Source: Nitrospira sp. (GTDB taxonomy: Bacteria > Nitrospirota > Nitrospiria > Nitrospirales > Nitrospiraceae). Taken from it: a stretch of 64,000 nt of DNA. The DNA lies in the NCBI GenBank assembly GCA_024330965.1, contig JANDJL010000015.1, forward strand, positions 1-64,000, given 5' to 3'. The notes beneath the pieces were generated by a model that saw only the letters and a program-made list of their open reading frames with translations, was not told the DNA's origin and did not search any database. Shown here in pieces: positions 26,601 through 33,719 of the stretch. Position 1 is the first letter of the stretch. Each line of letters starts with the position of its first letter. Made by a program: the position numbers and the translations under genes.

Positions 26601-27113
26601 AATCCGGTGGATCGTCCCTACCGTGGGTGGAAACCCAGTGACCCCTATTACAAGGTCGCTCGGCTGATGATTCGGGCGAAGTATAACCCGGCTTATCCTT
26701 ACCACGTGACGATGGCGAAGCATGCTCCGTTCGTGGCGACGCCCAAATCCGTCAAGGGACACGAAACAAGACCGGATGGACGCGCGATTGCCATCGATAC
26801 CGGCTATCAGTCCAACTTTAGATATGGATGTCAGCAATCGTTTACGAGAAACTGGCTGATGCCGATGCATCAGACCGACTCGCTTCCTGGCAAACATGCC
26901 ATCGCTTGGAAGTTCAAGTGGGGTTATCAGGTCGATCACCATGCCATCAACACCGTCCCCAAAGAATGCCTTATCCGTATCACCAAGGCGGAGGATGGTG
27001 GTATTGGAGCGCGCGGTCCGTGGGAGCCGGTGCGGACCGGATTCACGCCTGGCCAGGAAAATGAGTTTATGATCAAGTGGTTGAAAGGCGAGCATATTAA
27101 AATCAAGGTATAA
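23676..27113 (+). CDS. nxrA: Nitrite oxidoreductase alpha subunit NxrA (molybdopterin catalytic subunit)
   Basis: NxrA oxidizes nitrite to nitrate at a bis-MGD molybdenum centre; in Nitrospira it faces the periplasm. The 1145-residue protein begins with a Tat signal (SRRQFLKAS, residues 4-12, then a hydrophobic stretch). The FS0 iron-sulfur site shows Cys67, Asp71, Cys75 and Cys115 (C-x3-D-x3-C then RMC), so one ligand position carries Asp rather than Cys. Asp276 in the WHGDQNPAHP segment is the likely molybdenum ligand by analogy with type II DMSO reductases. A strong AGGAGGT lies 8 nt before ATG 23676. nxrB follows 60 nt downstream. Its size, Tat signal and partner fit Nitrospira NXR rather than membrane-bound cytoplasmic NarG/NXR of Nitrobacter. 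Confidence 0.95.
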   Translation: MFLSRRQFLKASVGTVAAVAVADKVLALTALQPVIEVGNPLGEYPDRSWERVYHDQYRYDSSFTWVCSPNDTHACRVRAFVRNGVVMRVEQNYDHQTYEDLYGNRGTFAHNPRMCLKGFTFHRRVYGPYRLKGPLMRKGWKQWMDDGAPELTPETKRKYKFDSRFLDDMLRVSWDTAFTYAAKAMIIIATRYSGEAGARRLREQGYAPEMIEMMKGAGTRCFKHRAGMPVLGIIGKMGNTRMNGGINALLDTWIRKVGPDQAQGGRYWSNYTWHGDQNPAHPWWSGVQGSDIDLSDMRFSKLNTSWGKNFVENKMPEAHWKLECIERGARVVVITPEYNPTAYRADYWMPIRPQSDGALFLGAMKIIVDENMHDVDFLKSFTDAPILVRTDTLQYLDPRDVIPDYKFPDFSKSYSGRIQSLKPEQIQRLGGMMVWDLNKKQAVPLHREQVGWHYTNSGIDAALTGTYRVKLLNGREIDAMPIWQMYMVHFQDYDLDTVHQITRTPKDLIVRWARDSGTIKPAAIHNGEGTCHYFHQTINARGAAMVLIITGNVGKFGTGQHTWAGNYKAGAWTATPWSGAGLSVHTGEDPFNITLDPNAHGKEIHTRSYYYGEEVGYWNHGDTALIVNTPKYGRKVFTGKTHMPTPSKFRWVTNVNVVNNAKHHYDMVKNVDPNIECLITQDIEMTSDINHADIAFACNSWMEFTYPEMTITVSNPWVQIWKGGIRPLYDTRNDLDTFAGVAAKLSDMTGDKRMKDYFAMVYANRVDVYAQRLLDASSTFYGYSADVMLKSEKGWMVMVRTYPRHPFWEETNESKPMWTRSGRYETYRPEAEAIEYGENFISHREGPEATPYLPNAIFTTNPYVRPDDYGIPITAQHHDDKTVRNIKLSWDEIKRHSNPLWEKGYQFYCVTPKTRHRVHSQWSVNDWVQIYESNFGDPYRMDKRTPGVGEHQLHINPQAAKDRGINDGDYVYVDGNPVDRPYRGWKPSDPYYKVARLMIRAKYNPAYPYHVTMAKHAPFVATPKSVKGHETRPDGRAIAIDTGYQSNFRYGCQQSFTRNWLMPMHQTDSLPGKHAIAWKFKWGYQVDHHAINTVPKECLIRITKAEDGGIGARGPWEPVRTGFTPGQENEFMIKWLKGEHIKIKV

Positions 27114-27119
27114 GGATTC

Positions 27120-27139
27120 AGTGCTGAGAAATCAGCACT
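27120..27139 (+). promoter_or_regulatory. Hairpin with GAAA loop between nxrA and nxrB
   Basis: AGTGCTGA (27120-27127) and TCAGCACT (27132-27139) form a perfect 8-bp stem closed by GAAA, a GNRA tetraloop. It begins 6 nt after the nxrA stop. It has no T-run, so it is unlikely to terminate; protection of the nxrA 3' end or adjustment of subunit ratio is plausible. Confidence 0.6.
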
Positions 27140-27173
27140 TAGGATTTAGACCTCGGCACTGAAGGAGGAGACG

Positions 27174-28463
27174 ATGCCTGAAGTTTATAACTGGCAGTTA
27201 GGACGAAAGATGCTTTATCCCTATGAGGAGCGGCATCCGAAATGGCAGTTTGCATTTGTGTTCAATATCAATCGATGCCTCGCGTGTCAGACCTGCTCCA
27301 TGGCCGACAAGTCCACCTGGCTCTTCTCAAAAGGCCAGGAGTACATGTGGTGGAACAATGTCGAGACGAAGCCCTATGGCGGATACCCGCAATTTTACGA
27401 TGTCAAAATCACTCAGCTTATCGAGCAAGTCAATCCCGGAGGCCAAGTCTGGAACGTTCGAGTGGGGCGGAAACACCATGCGCCCTATGGAGTCTTCGAA
27501 GGAATGACCATCTTCGACGCTGGGGCAAAGGTGGGGCAGGCTGCCATCGGTTACATTCCGACGGACCAAGAGTGGCGGTTTGTCAACATCTACGAGGACA
27601 CAGCGACCTCGATGCGAGCATTAGTAGAAGGTATCGATAAAACTGGTTTTTCAAAGGATGAACCTTGGAAGATGACCGGCAGCAGCTTGCCGGAGCACGA
27701 AACGTTCTTCTTCTATCTCCAGAGGATTTGTAATCACTGTACCTACCCTGGATGTTTGGCAGCGTGTCCGAGAAAGGCCATCTATAAACGTCCGGAAGAT
27801 GGGATTGTCTTGATCGATCAGAATCGCTGCCGTGGATATAAGAAGTGTGTGGAGCAATGTCCGTACAAAAAGCCTATGTATCGTGGGACAACGAGGGTCT
27901 CTGAAAAGTGTATTGCCTGTTATCCGCGAATTGAAGGGAAAGATCCTCTGACGGGCGGAGAGCCAATGGAAACACGGTGCATGGCCGCCTGTGTGGGAAA
28001 AATCAGGATGCAGAGCTTGGTTCGTATTGGAGAAGATGGCCTGTGGGCTGAAGACCGCTGGCATCCGCTCTACTATGCCATCCGTGTTGAACAGGTGGCT
28101 TTACCCCTTTATCCACAGTGGGGAACTGAGCCAAATGGGTATTACATTCCTCCACGGCACAGTCCGCGTGGGTACGCAAGACAGATGTTCGGTCCTGGCG
28201 TAGATAATGCGATCGAAAAATATCTCGTTCCGAGCCGGGAGTTGCTGGCTGTTCTCCAATTGTGGCGAGCCAGCCAACAAATCATCTTCCGATACGATGT
28301 GATTCCGGGTCCAAAAGTATTTGAAACCCAGATTCACGGCAAGCGATTTGAGATGTACAACGATACGGTTCTTGGCTTTAACAAGTCAGGCAAAGAGGTG
28401 GCCAGGATCCAAGTTGAAGAACCCATTTATATCAGACCTGCAGAGCGAGTCACGTGGTTGTAG
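27174..28463 (+). CDS. nxrB: Nitrite oxidoreductase beta subunit NxrB (iron-sulfur electron-transfer subunit)
   Basis: NxrB carries electrons from NxrA through four iron-sulfur clusters. The 429-residue protein shows the cysteine groups RCLACQTC, then CNHCTYPGCLAACP, CRGYKKCVEQCPYKK, and CIACYPR with CMAACVGK, the ferredoxin-like arrangement of the NarH/DmsB/NxrB group. It has no signal peptide, so it should cross the membrane folded together with NxrA. GGAGGAG precedes ATG 27174. Length and sequence are typical of Nitrospira NxrB, widely used as a marker gene. No gamma subunit (nxrC) is adjacent. Confidence 0.95.
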   Translation: MPEVYNWQLGRKMLYPYEERHPKWQFAFVFNINRCLACQTCSMADKSTWLFSKGQEYMWWNNVETKPYGGYPQFYDVKITQLIEQVNPGGQVWNVRVGRKHHAPYGVFEGMTIFDAGAKVGQAAIGYIPTDQEWRFVNIYEDTATSMRALVEGIDKTGFSKDEPWKMTGSSLPEHETFFFYLQRICNHCTYPGCLAACPRKAIYKRPEDGIVLIDQNRCRGYKKCVEQCPYKKPMYRGTTRVSEKCIACYPRIEGKDPLTGGEPMETRCMAACVGKIRMQSLVRIGEDGLWAEDRWHPLYYAIRVEQVALPLYPQWGTEPNGYYIPPRHSPRGYARQMFGPGVDNAIEKYLVPSRELLAVLQLWRASQQIIFRYDVIPGPKVFETQIHGKRFEMYNDTVLGFNKSGKEVARIQVEEPIYIRPAERVTWL

Positions 28464-28492
28464 GTCTACGTTGATCTCGCTGGCAAAACCAC

Positions 28493-28516
28493 GGGGGAGC
28501 GTGTGAGCGCTCCCCC
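28493..28516 (+). terminator. Stem-loop after nxrB
   Basis: GGGGGAGCG (28493-28501) pairs perfectly with CGCTCCCCC (28508-28516) around a 6-nt loop, 30 nt after the nxrB stop. The stem is very GC-rich but no T-run follows, so it may stop transcription inefficiently or stabilize the nxrAB mRNA. Confidence 0.55.
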
Positions 28517-29599
28517 TGTCTCCTCCTAGCCTTCTCCAGCCATTATAAATTCACAGATTAAGAGTTCTGATCCATCTTGTTTCTCTAAGGAAACCCGACG
28601 ATACTCCCACATTCCGCACATTCCCTACATGAACGGACGCCCTGGGAGAGATCTAGTAAGGTGTGTGTATGCCTTGCGGATCAATTCCCGATGCGATCCA
28701 TTCCCAATCGGACAATGGAGTTACTTCTTCGGCCTCTGACTCTGGCTGCCGGTTGGTCATGGCCTGACTGTGTAAATCGGCAAGTGAGTTTCACATCGCT
28801 GAGGACTGGTCCCGCAGACCGCGCCGGATAATCCAGCGCGACGAGCGGGCAGAACTTGGTCAATGGCGCCAACCATCTAGAGTCTCGGATTGCCTGCTGC
28901 CCTACAAGCGGACGATCGGCGCAATGGGTCACTCGACTCGGTAAGTTTCGCGTGGACGATGAGCTGCTGATCTACAACATGCCTATAACAGGACAAGCAC
29001 ATAACTCGAGAACCAGGCCAGGAGGTATCGCCTGCGCAGTGCAGCCATAGCCTAGATCACCAACCGGACTGCAAGCAGATGGCATTGCGCTGACGGTTAT
29101 GAAGAAGGCCTATCCCTGGGTTATAAATCTTCATCGGCAACCCACCGACGTTACAACCATCGAAGAGATTGCGGGCTGATCAAAGCCTGCTATGGATCTG
29201 GCTCAGTGGATCATAGGTCGCGGCAGGACAACGAGAAGAATCTGACGTAGCGGTACATCGGTAGGCGCCGCTATCCGATCGGACGTTCAAGAGCAAGTTG
29301 CTGAAATAGGCCAGGCCCTAACGGACGCTCGCAACCGGACTACCGTGCGGAGGAGGGTAGAGGCAAAGACGGTGTCGGCCTGAGGACGTCAAGACGCTCA
29401 CGCTGGCCCGCTCCACATCAAGTGCGCGAGAAGAAGCCGCTAGGGCACACGAGGTGCCATCGGTCTTTCGACCTAAACATGCTGACAAATGGCTCCCCTC
29501 ATACCATTCCAAATACCATAGGTATGGACCAACACGCTCACTTGACGACGTGTAAGGGCTTGAGTAGAGTTGATAAAAAACGAAAGAAGGTGTTGAAAC
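28517..29599. other. Gene-poor region downstream of nxrAB, possible decayed gene
   Basis: About 1.1 kb without an intact gene. Around 29075-29230 the plus strand reads in broken frames (interrupted by stops at 29177 and later) as fragments such as VMKKAYPW and TTIEEIAG, then LAQWIIGR. These weakly resemble the C-terminal helix-turn-helix region of phage-type recombinases. This is a tentative reading; the stretch may simply be non-coding sequence. Confidence 0.2.
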
Positions 29600-29929
29600 G
29601 TGGATTCGCCAATCGATGAAACCGTTCCCTTCGCCGCACAGGCGATCCCTTTTCATGAATTCTTGGCATCAGGTAAGCTGCCGGATGGTTATCTCAGCAG
29701 CGAATACATTGCCCAGCAATTTGTCGAACGCCTTGTACATTACGTCTTGAGTGTGCCATCTGGAAGTTACACGATGGCCCAGCTTAGCCAGCTTCTCGAG
29801 CAGTTGGATCCCAGAAGTCAGGTGTTTTTCTTCAAGCGACTCAAGGAAACCAGCCCTGACTGCCTGAAGGATTTTGCGCCCCTCTATTATGGATTCATGA
29901 ACGAATTTCACTCGCTCCTCTTTACATAA
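29600..29929 (+). CDS. Hypothetical protein, 109 aa
   Basis: A soluble 109-residue protein, predicted largely helical, with no motif I recognize. The start is GTG 29600, with GAAGG about 10 nt upstream. It lies 65 nt before another small hypothetical gene in the same direction. Confidence 0.6.
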   Translation: MDSPIDETVPFAAQAIPFHEFLASGKLPDGYLSSEYIAQQFVERLVHYVLSVPSGSYTMAQLSQLLEQLDPRSQVFFFKRLKETSPDCLKDFAPLYYGFMNEFHSLLFT

Positions 29930-29994
29930 CCAAACAAAAGGCTACTTGTCCGCTCTCTTCTCGTGTATAATAATTGCAGATATAAAGGAGCGTT

Positions 29995-30369
29995 GTGACC
30001 ATGAATCATTCCTTGCAACGAGCCGTAACCAGCTTTTACAACCTCATCTACGAGGCCCAAACGTTTGCCACCGCTATGGCGCGCATTGATACGGCGGAAC
30101 AAGACCACTACGCCGGTAGAATCGAAGGACTCAATTGGGTCCTTGATCGATGTCAAGCGCTTGAGGAGATGGATGCTAACCTGAGTCCTTCCTCGCTTCA
30201 AAGAGTGTTGGCGGAAGTGAAGTCTGACCTCGAGCACGAGCTTTCTGTCCAACGGCGTGAAAAGGGCAGAAGAGCCGATGGTCGAGAAGAGGCATTGAAC
30301 TTCGTCGCTGATTATCTGGCAAGCCTGATTACTGCGACCGAGATTGAGTCCGCCAAAACGGTCGTCTAG
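29995..30369 (+). CDS. Hypothetical helical protein, 124 aa
   Basis: A 124-residue, strongly charged helical protein without recognizable domain, signal peptide or membrane segment. AAGGAG (29984-29989) serves GTG 29995 (spacing 5) or ATG 30001 (spacing 11); the latter may be the true start. A TATAAT box lies at 29966-29971 but no well-spaced -35 was found. Confidence 0.62.
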   Translation: MTMNHSLQRAVTSFYNLIYEAQTFATAMARIDTAEQDHYAGRIEGLNWVLDRCQALEEMDANLSPSSLQRVLAEVKSDLEHELSVQRREKGRRADGREEALNFVADYLASLITATEIESAKTVV

Positions 30370-30684
30370 CATCCACGAAGCTCGCTCTATCTGCCGCAAA
30401 CCGTTCTTCAGGTAGCTGCTCGAACGAAGGTGTTCCGCGGTGCATACGGATGATTGATAGAGAAGGTTTCACCGTATAGTCGCAATGTTTTCCGGACGAT
30501 CTGCCTCCACCAGTGGTTCTCCACAATTTCGCAAAGTGCAAGTCGCTGCTTATATAAACGAACTGCATCAATATCGTCTTTGCCGCAAGTTGCATCACTT
30601 CTTTACTTCTTTCCCTTCTTGAACCAGAACCTTGTTCATTGACCAACCTTGATCTTCTTTTGATTTCATCCCTATAATGAAACC
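30370..30684. other. Intergenic region without recognizable gene
   Basis: About 315 bp. Apart from the promoter of the next gene at its right end (30649-30678), no ORF, repeat or RNA was recognized. Confidence 0.4.
30649..30678 (+). promoter_or_regulatory. Promoter of a leaderless gene at 30685
   Basis: TTGATC (30649-30654), an 18-bp spacer, then a perfect TATAAT (30673-30678), which ends 6 nt before ATG 30685. The start codon coincides with the expected transcription start. Confidence 0.65.
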
Positions 30685-30975
30685 ATGAAATGGGCTTCTC
30701 AATTTTCATCCGACTCTTTGCGAGAAAGTGAAGGGCAGGCATACAGCTCGACCGCAAGGCCGAAGGAAAACCCCTCTCATCATAATCAATTCCGCTCGCT
30801 GAAGGCGTCCCTTCTGTACTGTCCTCGTTGCCGAGTGGCTACCCCAACGCGCGAGAGACTACTGCTGATCTTGCCAAGCGGAATCCTTTATGAATACCTC
30901 TGCGCGCAGTGCGGCACTTCAACGGGTTCGAAAACGGAAAATCCTCTCGACAGTGTGACGATCATACACCCGTAG
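30685..30975 (+). CDS. Small zinc-ribbon-like protein, 96 aa
   Basis: A 96-residue protein with two CxxC pairs (Cys46/Cys49 in CPRC and Cys73/Cys76 in CAQC) about 24 residues apart, the pattern of a zinc ribbon. The N-terminal about 40 residues are polar and look disordered. There is no Shine-Dalgarno and no other in-frame ATG before the zinc ribbon; a consensus promoter sits immediately before the start, so a leaderless mRNA is likely. Its role is unknown. Confidence 0.6.
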   Translation: MKWASQFSSDSLRESEGQAYSSTARPKENPSHHNQFRSLKASLLYCPRCRVATPTRERLLLILPSGILYEYLCAQCGTSTGSKTENPLDSVTIIHP

Positions 30976-31120
30976 TCGAACAGACCCGTCATCTGCTTGT
31001 CTTGTTGGCTGAATCGTGTACGCAGGCAGTGGGCCCCTTTTGCCAAGACTTTTGTCAAGATGGGCGCGATCCAATGCCAGGTGTTGCTCCGCAGAGAGAG
31101 GAATTAGCCGGACGGAACAA

Positions 31121-31178
31121 GGAGGTATTTCCTCACATGACAAAACCTCCGTATCAACTGGCTATGTTCTGAGGAAAT
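31121..31178 (+). other. Mini-ORF with strong ribosome-binding site inside complementary arms
   Basis: AAGGAGGT (31119-31126) precedes ATG 31137, which opens an 11-codon frame ending at 31172. Two complementary pairs surround it: GGAGGT (31121-31126) with ACCTCC (31145-31150), and ATTTCCTCA (31127-31135) with TGAGGAAAT (31170-31178). The pairs cross, so they form either a pseudoknot or two exclusive folds. The rest of the 300 bp between 30976 and 31279 holds nothing else recognizable. No same-strand gene follows closely. Confidence 0.3.
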
Positions 31179-31279
31179 GGTGTGGAGATCGAATCTCCCC
31201 TGCTCTCGTTCCCTGTTGGATGCTCGCTGGACAGAGTGCAAAACAGAAACGTTGCCGGCATGAATAACGGAGGACCAAT

Positions 31280-31534
31280 CTAACGATCAATCGGGATCCC
31301 TTCTTCAATCAACATGACCGGGATATCATCAATAATGGGATAGAGGATCTTCCCATCGGCCCGGAGAAGGCCACCGGTTAAGGTTTCCGCTACGACCGCT
31401 TCCCCTCGGTTCCTGACGTTTCCTCTCCGAATCTGATCGTTTACGAGCGAGAGCAACGTGTCATCCGCCAACGTCACGGCTTGCTTGGTTTCCGGGCAGC
31501 AGAGTATCGAGAGCAGTTCGGGATCGATCGACAT
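31280..31534 (-). CDS. Trm112 family protein
   Basis: An 84-residue protein of the Trm112/YcaR family (PF03966), starting MSIDPELLSILCCPE with the CCPET motif, followed by LTGGLLRADGKILYPIIDDIPVML, the usual C-terminal block. Such proteins activate methyltransferases or accompany lipid A and sugar enzymes. AAAGGAA before ATG 31534 supports this start; upstream in-frame sequence to 31642 is not conserved in the family. Confidence 0.85.
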   Translation of the reverse strand: MSIDPELLSILCCPETKQAVTLADDTLLSLVNDQIRRGNVRNRGEAVVAETLTGGLLRADGKILYPIIDDIPVMLIEEGIPIDR

Positions 31535-31698
31535 AGTTCTCGTTCCTTTCTTCTTCAAAATAAGACGCACTATGCTAGCACGACGAAATATTCTTGAGCC
31601 CGGCTGAGCAGAAAACAGCGGACGTTTTCCTTCCAGAAACAAATTTTGCTAGACTGCATGCAATGGGCCTGTAAGAAAAGGAATAACCATTTCTTCCA

Positions 31699-32316
31699 AT
31701 GATCAGTTCTCTCTCAAAGACTTTTCTCGCGGGGTTGGTGTTCCTCGTTCCAACGTGGGCCACCATTTTAATTCTTTTGACGCTATTTAACACCCTCGAC
31801 GGCGTCGTCGGAAGCCATATGACTGATCCAATACCCGGTATTGGGTTGTTGCTGTTAGTGATGATTGTCGTTCTGGTCGGTATTGTAGCAGACCACATCA
31901 TTGGGAAAAACCTGCTTGAACGGCTGGAACAGCGACTCGAACAAATTCCTCTGGTACAGACCATCTATCTGACACTGAAAGGGATGACGGATGTTCTGAA
32001 TTTCAGGTCCCGGTTTGGGAACAGCAAGGTTGTCGCGTTCCCGTTTCCCCGCAACGGACTGTGGGCACTAGGATTCGTCATGGGCACAGCGCCGCCTCCT
32101 CTCCAAATTGAGCCGTCGCCTTCGACGCTGTTCATGGTGTTCGTTCCGACCGCAATCCATCCCTTTACCGGCTATTTGGCCTTCATCCCTGAGCAGGATC
32201 TTGTGCCGATCAATCTCCCACCGGAAGACGCCATGAAATTGGAGTTCTCCGCCGGTTTTTACCAGCCCAAGAGCGGTTGGCTCAGCCGTTCGAGCGCCGT
32301 CACTTCTGATCCATGA
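31699..32316 (+). CDS. DUF502 family membrane protein
   Basis: A 205-residue inner-membrane protein with two hydrophobic segments (about residues 8-32 and 46-66), the ERLEQIPLVQTIYLTLKG block and the GTAPPP...VFVPTAIHPFTGYLAFIPEQD region typical of DUF502 (PF04367). The family function is unknown. AAAAGGAA upstream serves ATG 31699. Its stop overlaps the next gene in an ATGA, so the two are translationally coupled. Confidence 0.87.
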   Translation: MISSLSKTFLAGLVFLVPTWATILILLTLFNTLDGVVGSHMTDPIPGIGLLLLVMIVVLVGIVADHIIGKNLLERLEQRLEQIPLVQTIYLTLKGMTDVLNFRSRFGNSKVVAFPFPRNGLWALGFVMGTAPPPLQIEPSPSTLFMVFVPTAIHPFTGYLAFIPEQDLVPINLPPEDAMKLEFSAGFYQPKSGWLSRSSAVTSDP

Positions 32317-32822
32317 AAAGGACGCCAATAATACGAATACGATCGGCAAAACGAAGCGACGCGAACGCACTCATCGCGTTGAGTCTTGCCATGGCGAGAG
32401 AAACCGAGGGAAGGCAGCTCGATGAGACACGGCTACGCAAAGGGATTCACGCGGTCCTCTCCGACCCTCGGCGCGGATCGTTTATAATCGCAGAAGCCCA
32501 AGAAAGGAGCCGGCGGCGCATCGTGGGGCAACTCATGCTCACCTCTGAATGGAGCGACTGGCGCAACGGGATGTTTTTATGGGTGCAAAGCGTCTATGTC
32601 GATCCCGCGTGGCGGCGACAAGGGATCTATCGGGCTCTATACCGCCATGTGTTGGAAAAAGCAAAGCGTGACCCTACAACCTGCGGGATTAGACTCTATG
32701 TGGCGCGCGATAATCGCACGGCCCGGACTGTTTATCGGCGCGTGGGGCTGTCCACGACGCGATACATCGTCTATGAACAGGATTTTGTTTTAGAGTCTCA
32801 AACAAACCATCGCCGCGGTTAG
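32313..32822 (+). CDS. GNAT family N-acetyltransferase
   Basis: A 169-residue GNAT-fold protein. The acetyl-CoA binding motif A is visible as VQSVYVDPAWRRQGIYRALYRHV (RRQGIY pyrophosphate loop), followed by LYVARDNRTARTVYRRVGL, motif B. The substrate is not evident. It overlaps the DUF502 gene by 4 bp. Confidence 0.88.
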   Translation: MKRTPIIRIRSAKRSDANALIALSLAMARETEGRQLDETRLRKGIHAVLSDPRRGSFIIAEAQERSRRRIVGQLMLTSEWSDWRNGMFLWVQSVYVDPAWRRQGIYRALYRHVLEKAKRDPTTCGIRLYVARDNRTARTVYRRVGLSTTRYIVYEQDFVLESQTNHRRG

Positions 32823-32840
32823 CGTGGAAATGGAGGCTGT

Positions 32841-33227
32841 ATGATCGTCGTACGGACCGGCATTCTCCTGCTCTCCCTCGCATTGGTCCTTTCGGGTTGT
32901 GTTATCAGTCGGGGGCGGATCGGAAATCCCATTGACGAAGAGAATCTCAGGCGCATCGAAAAGGGAGTCACCCATCGCACGCAAGTCGTCGAACTCTTGG
33001 GAGCGCCCGATCGAATCAACCAGGCGCCGGACCGCGACATCTTTCAATACTACTACTATGACGCCAAGTCTCCGGCTTTGATCTTGCTCGTGTTCAATCT
33101 TCTTACATTGAACGCGAAAAGCGACAACCTCTACATTTTCTTGGACAAGCAAGGCGTCGTCCAAGACATCATTTACGGCAAACGGACCGACAGGGTGGAT
33201 TTTTCCTTGCGCCCCTGGGGATCATGA
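32841..33227 (+). CDS. BamE/SmpA-like lipoprotein, first copy
   Basis: A 128-residue predicted lipoprotein with a signal peptide ending in the lipobox LSGC (Cys at about residue 20). The rest resembles the BamE/SmpA fold: IEKGVTHRTQVVELLGAPDRI is the typical lead helix and turn, followed by beta-strands. BamE itself supports outer-membrane protein assembly, but many proteins share this fold, so the role is open. Directly followed by a paralogue. Confidence 0.75.
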   Translation: MIVVRTGILLLSLALVLSGCVISRGRIGNPIDEENLRRIEKGVTHRTQVVELLGAPDRINQAPDRDIFQYYYYDAKSPALILLVFNLLTLNAKSDNLYIFLDKQGVVQDIIYGKRTDRVDFSLRPWGS

Positions 33228-33241
33228 ATGGGGATCATGAA
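33216..33241. repeat. 13-bp tandem repeat at a lipoprotein gene junction
   Basis: TGGGGATCATGAA occurs twice in immediate succession (33216-33228 and 33229-33241), spanning the stop of the first lipoprotein gene and the start region of the second. The duplication supplies extra in-frame ATGs for the second gene. Confidence 0.7.
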
Positions 33242-33662
33242 CATGCGTTTCTCGCCCTTTCTTGGTACGGTTCTCCTCGGCATCCTTATCCTATCGATGC
33301 CGGGCTGCGCTGTCAGACGAGTGGCGTTCAATGAACCGATCACTGCGGAGCAGTTGCGGTTCATTCGTCTCGGGGAGACAACACTTCAGCAGGTGGTGGA
33401 GCGTCTTGGCCCGCCCGAAGACATTACCATGGAAGCCGATCAACTCATCGCGGAATTCCGATGGAGCACCACTCGTTCCGCCTCTCTCAACCTTGGGTAT
33501 CTCTTCAGACTCATCTCTCCCGTCTCGCCCACGCTTACCCTGTCGGGTACGGGGATCAACATCAATCACGTCCAATTTCTATGCGATAAGCGGCTGACCG
33601 TCCATGCGTACGCTTTTGGAAAGGCGGACGAGCACGCGATCATCGAATTCTGGCCGTTCTAG
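33228..33662 (+). CDS. BamE/SmpA-like lipoprotein, second copy
   Basis: A 144-residue predicted lipoprotein with lipobox MPGC (Cys at about residue 27) and a lead segment IRLGETTLQQVVERLGPPEDI like that of its upstream neighbour, pointing to tandem duplication followed by divergence. The start could be ATG 33228 (directly after the neighbour's stop), 33237 or 33243; the region is a 13-bp tandem repeat, so the original start is unclear. Role unknown beyond the fold. Confidence 0.72.
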   Translation: MGIMNMRFSPFLGTVLLGILILSMPGCAVRRVAFNEPITAEQLRFIRLGETTLQQVVERLGPPEDITMEADQLIAEFRWSTTRSASLNLGYLFRLISPVSPTLTLSGTGININHVQFLCDKRLTVHAYAFGKADEHAIIEFWPF

Positions 33663-33683
33663 GGCTGTTCTCGTATTTGATGG

Positions 33684-33713
33684 TTTTCAGCGGACTGGCC
33701 ATCCCGCTATAAT
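33684..33713 (+). promoter_or_regulatory. Promoter of a leaderless gene at 33720
   Basis: A perfect TATAAT (33708-33713) ends 6 nt before ATG 33720. A weaker -35, TTTTCA (33684-33689), lies 18 bp upstream. There is no room for a Shine-Dalgarno downstream of the expected start. Confidence 0.55.
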
Positions 33714-33719
33714 ACCCGT

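Noticed and set aside
26046..27095. 349-codon open frame antisense to nxrA
   Set aside because: It is a shadow of nxrA codon structure, with no start signal and no recognizable domain.
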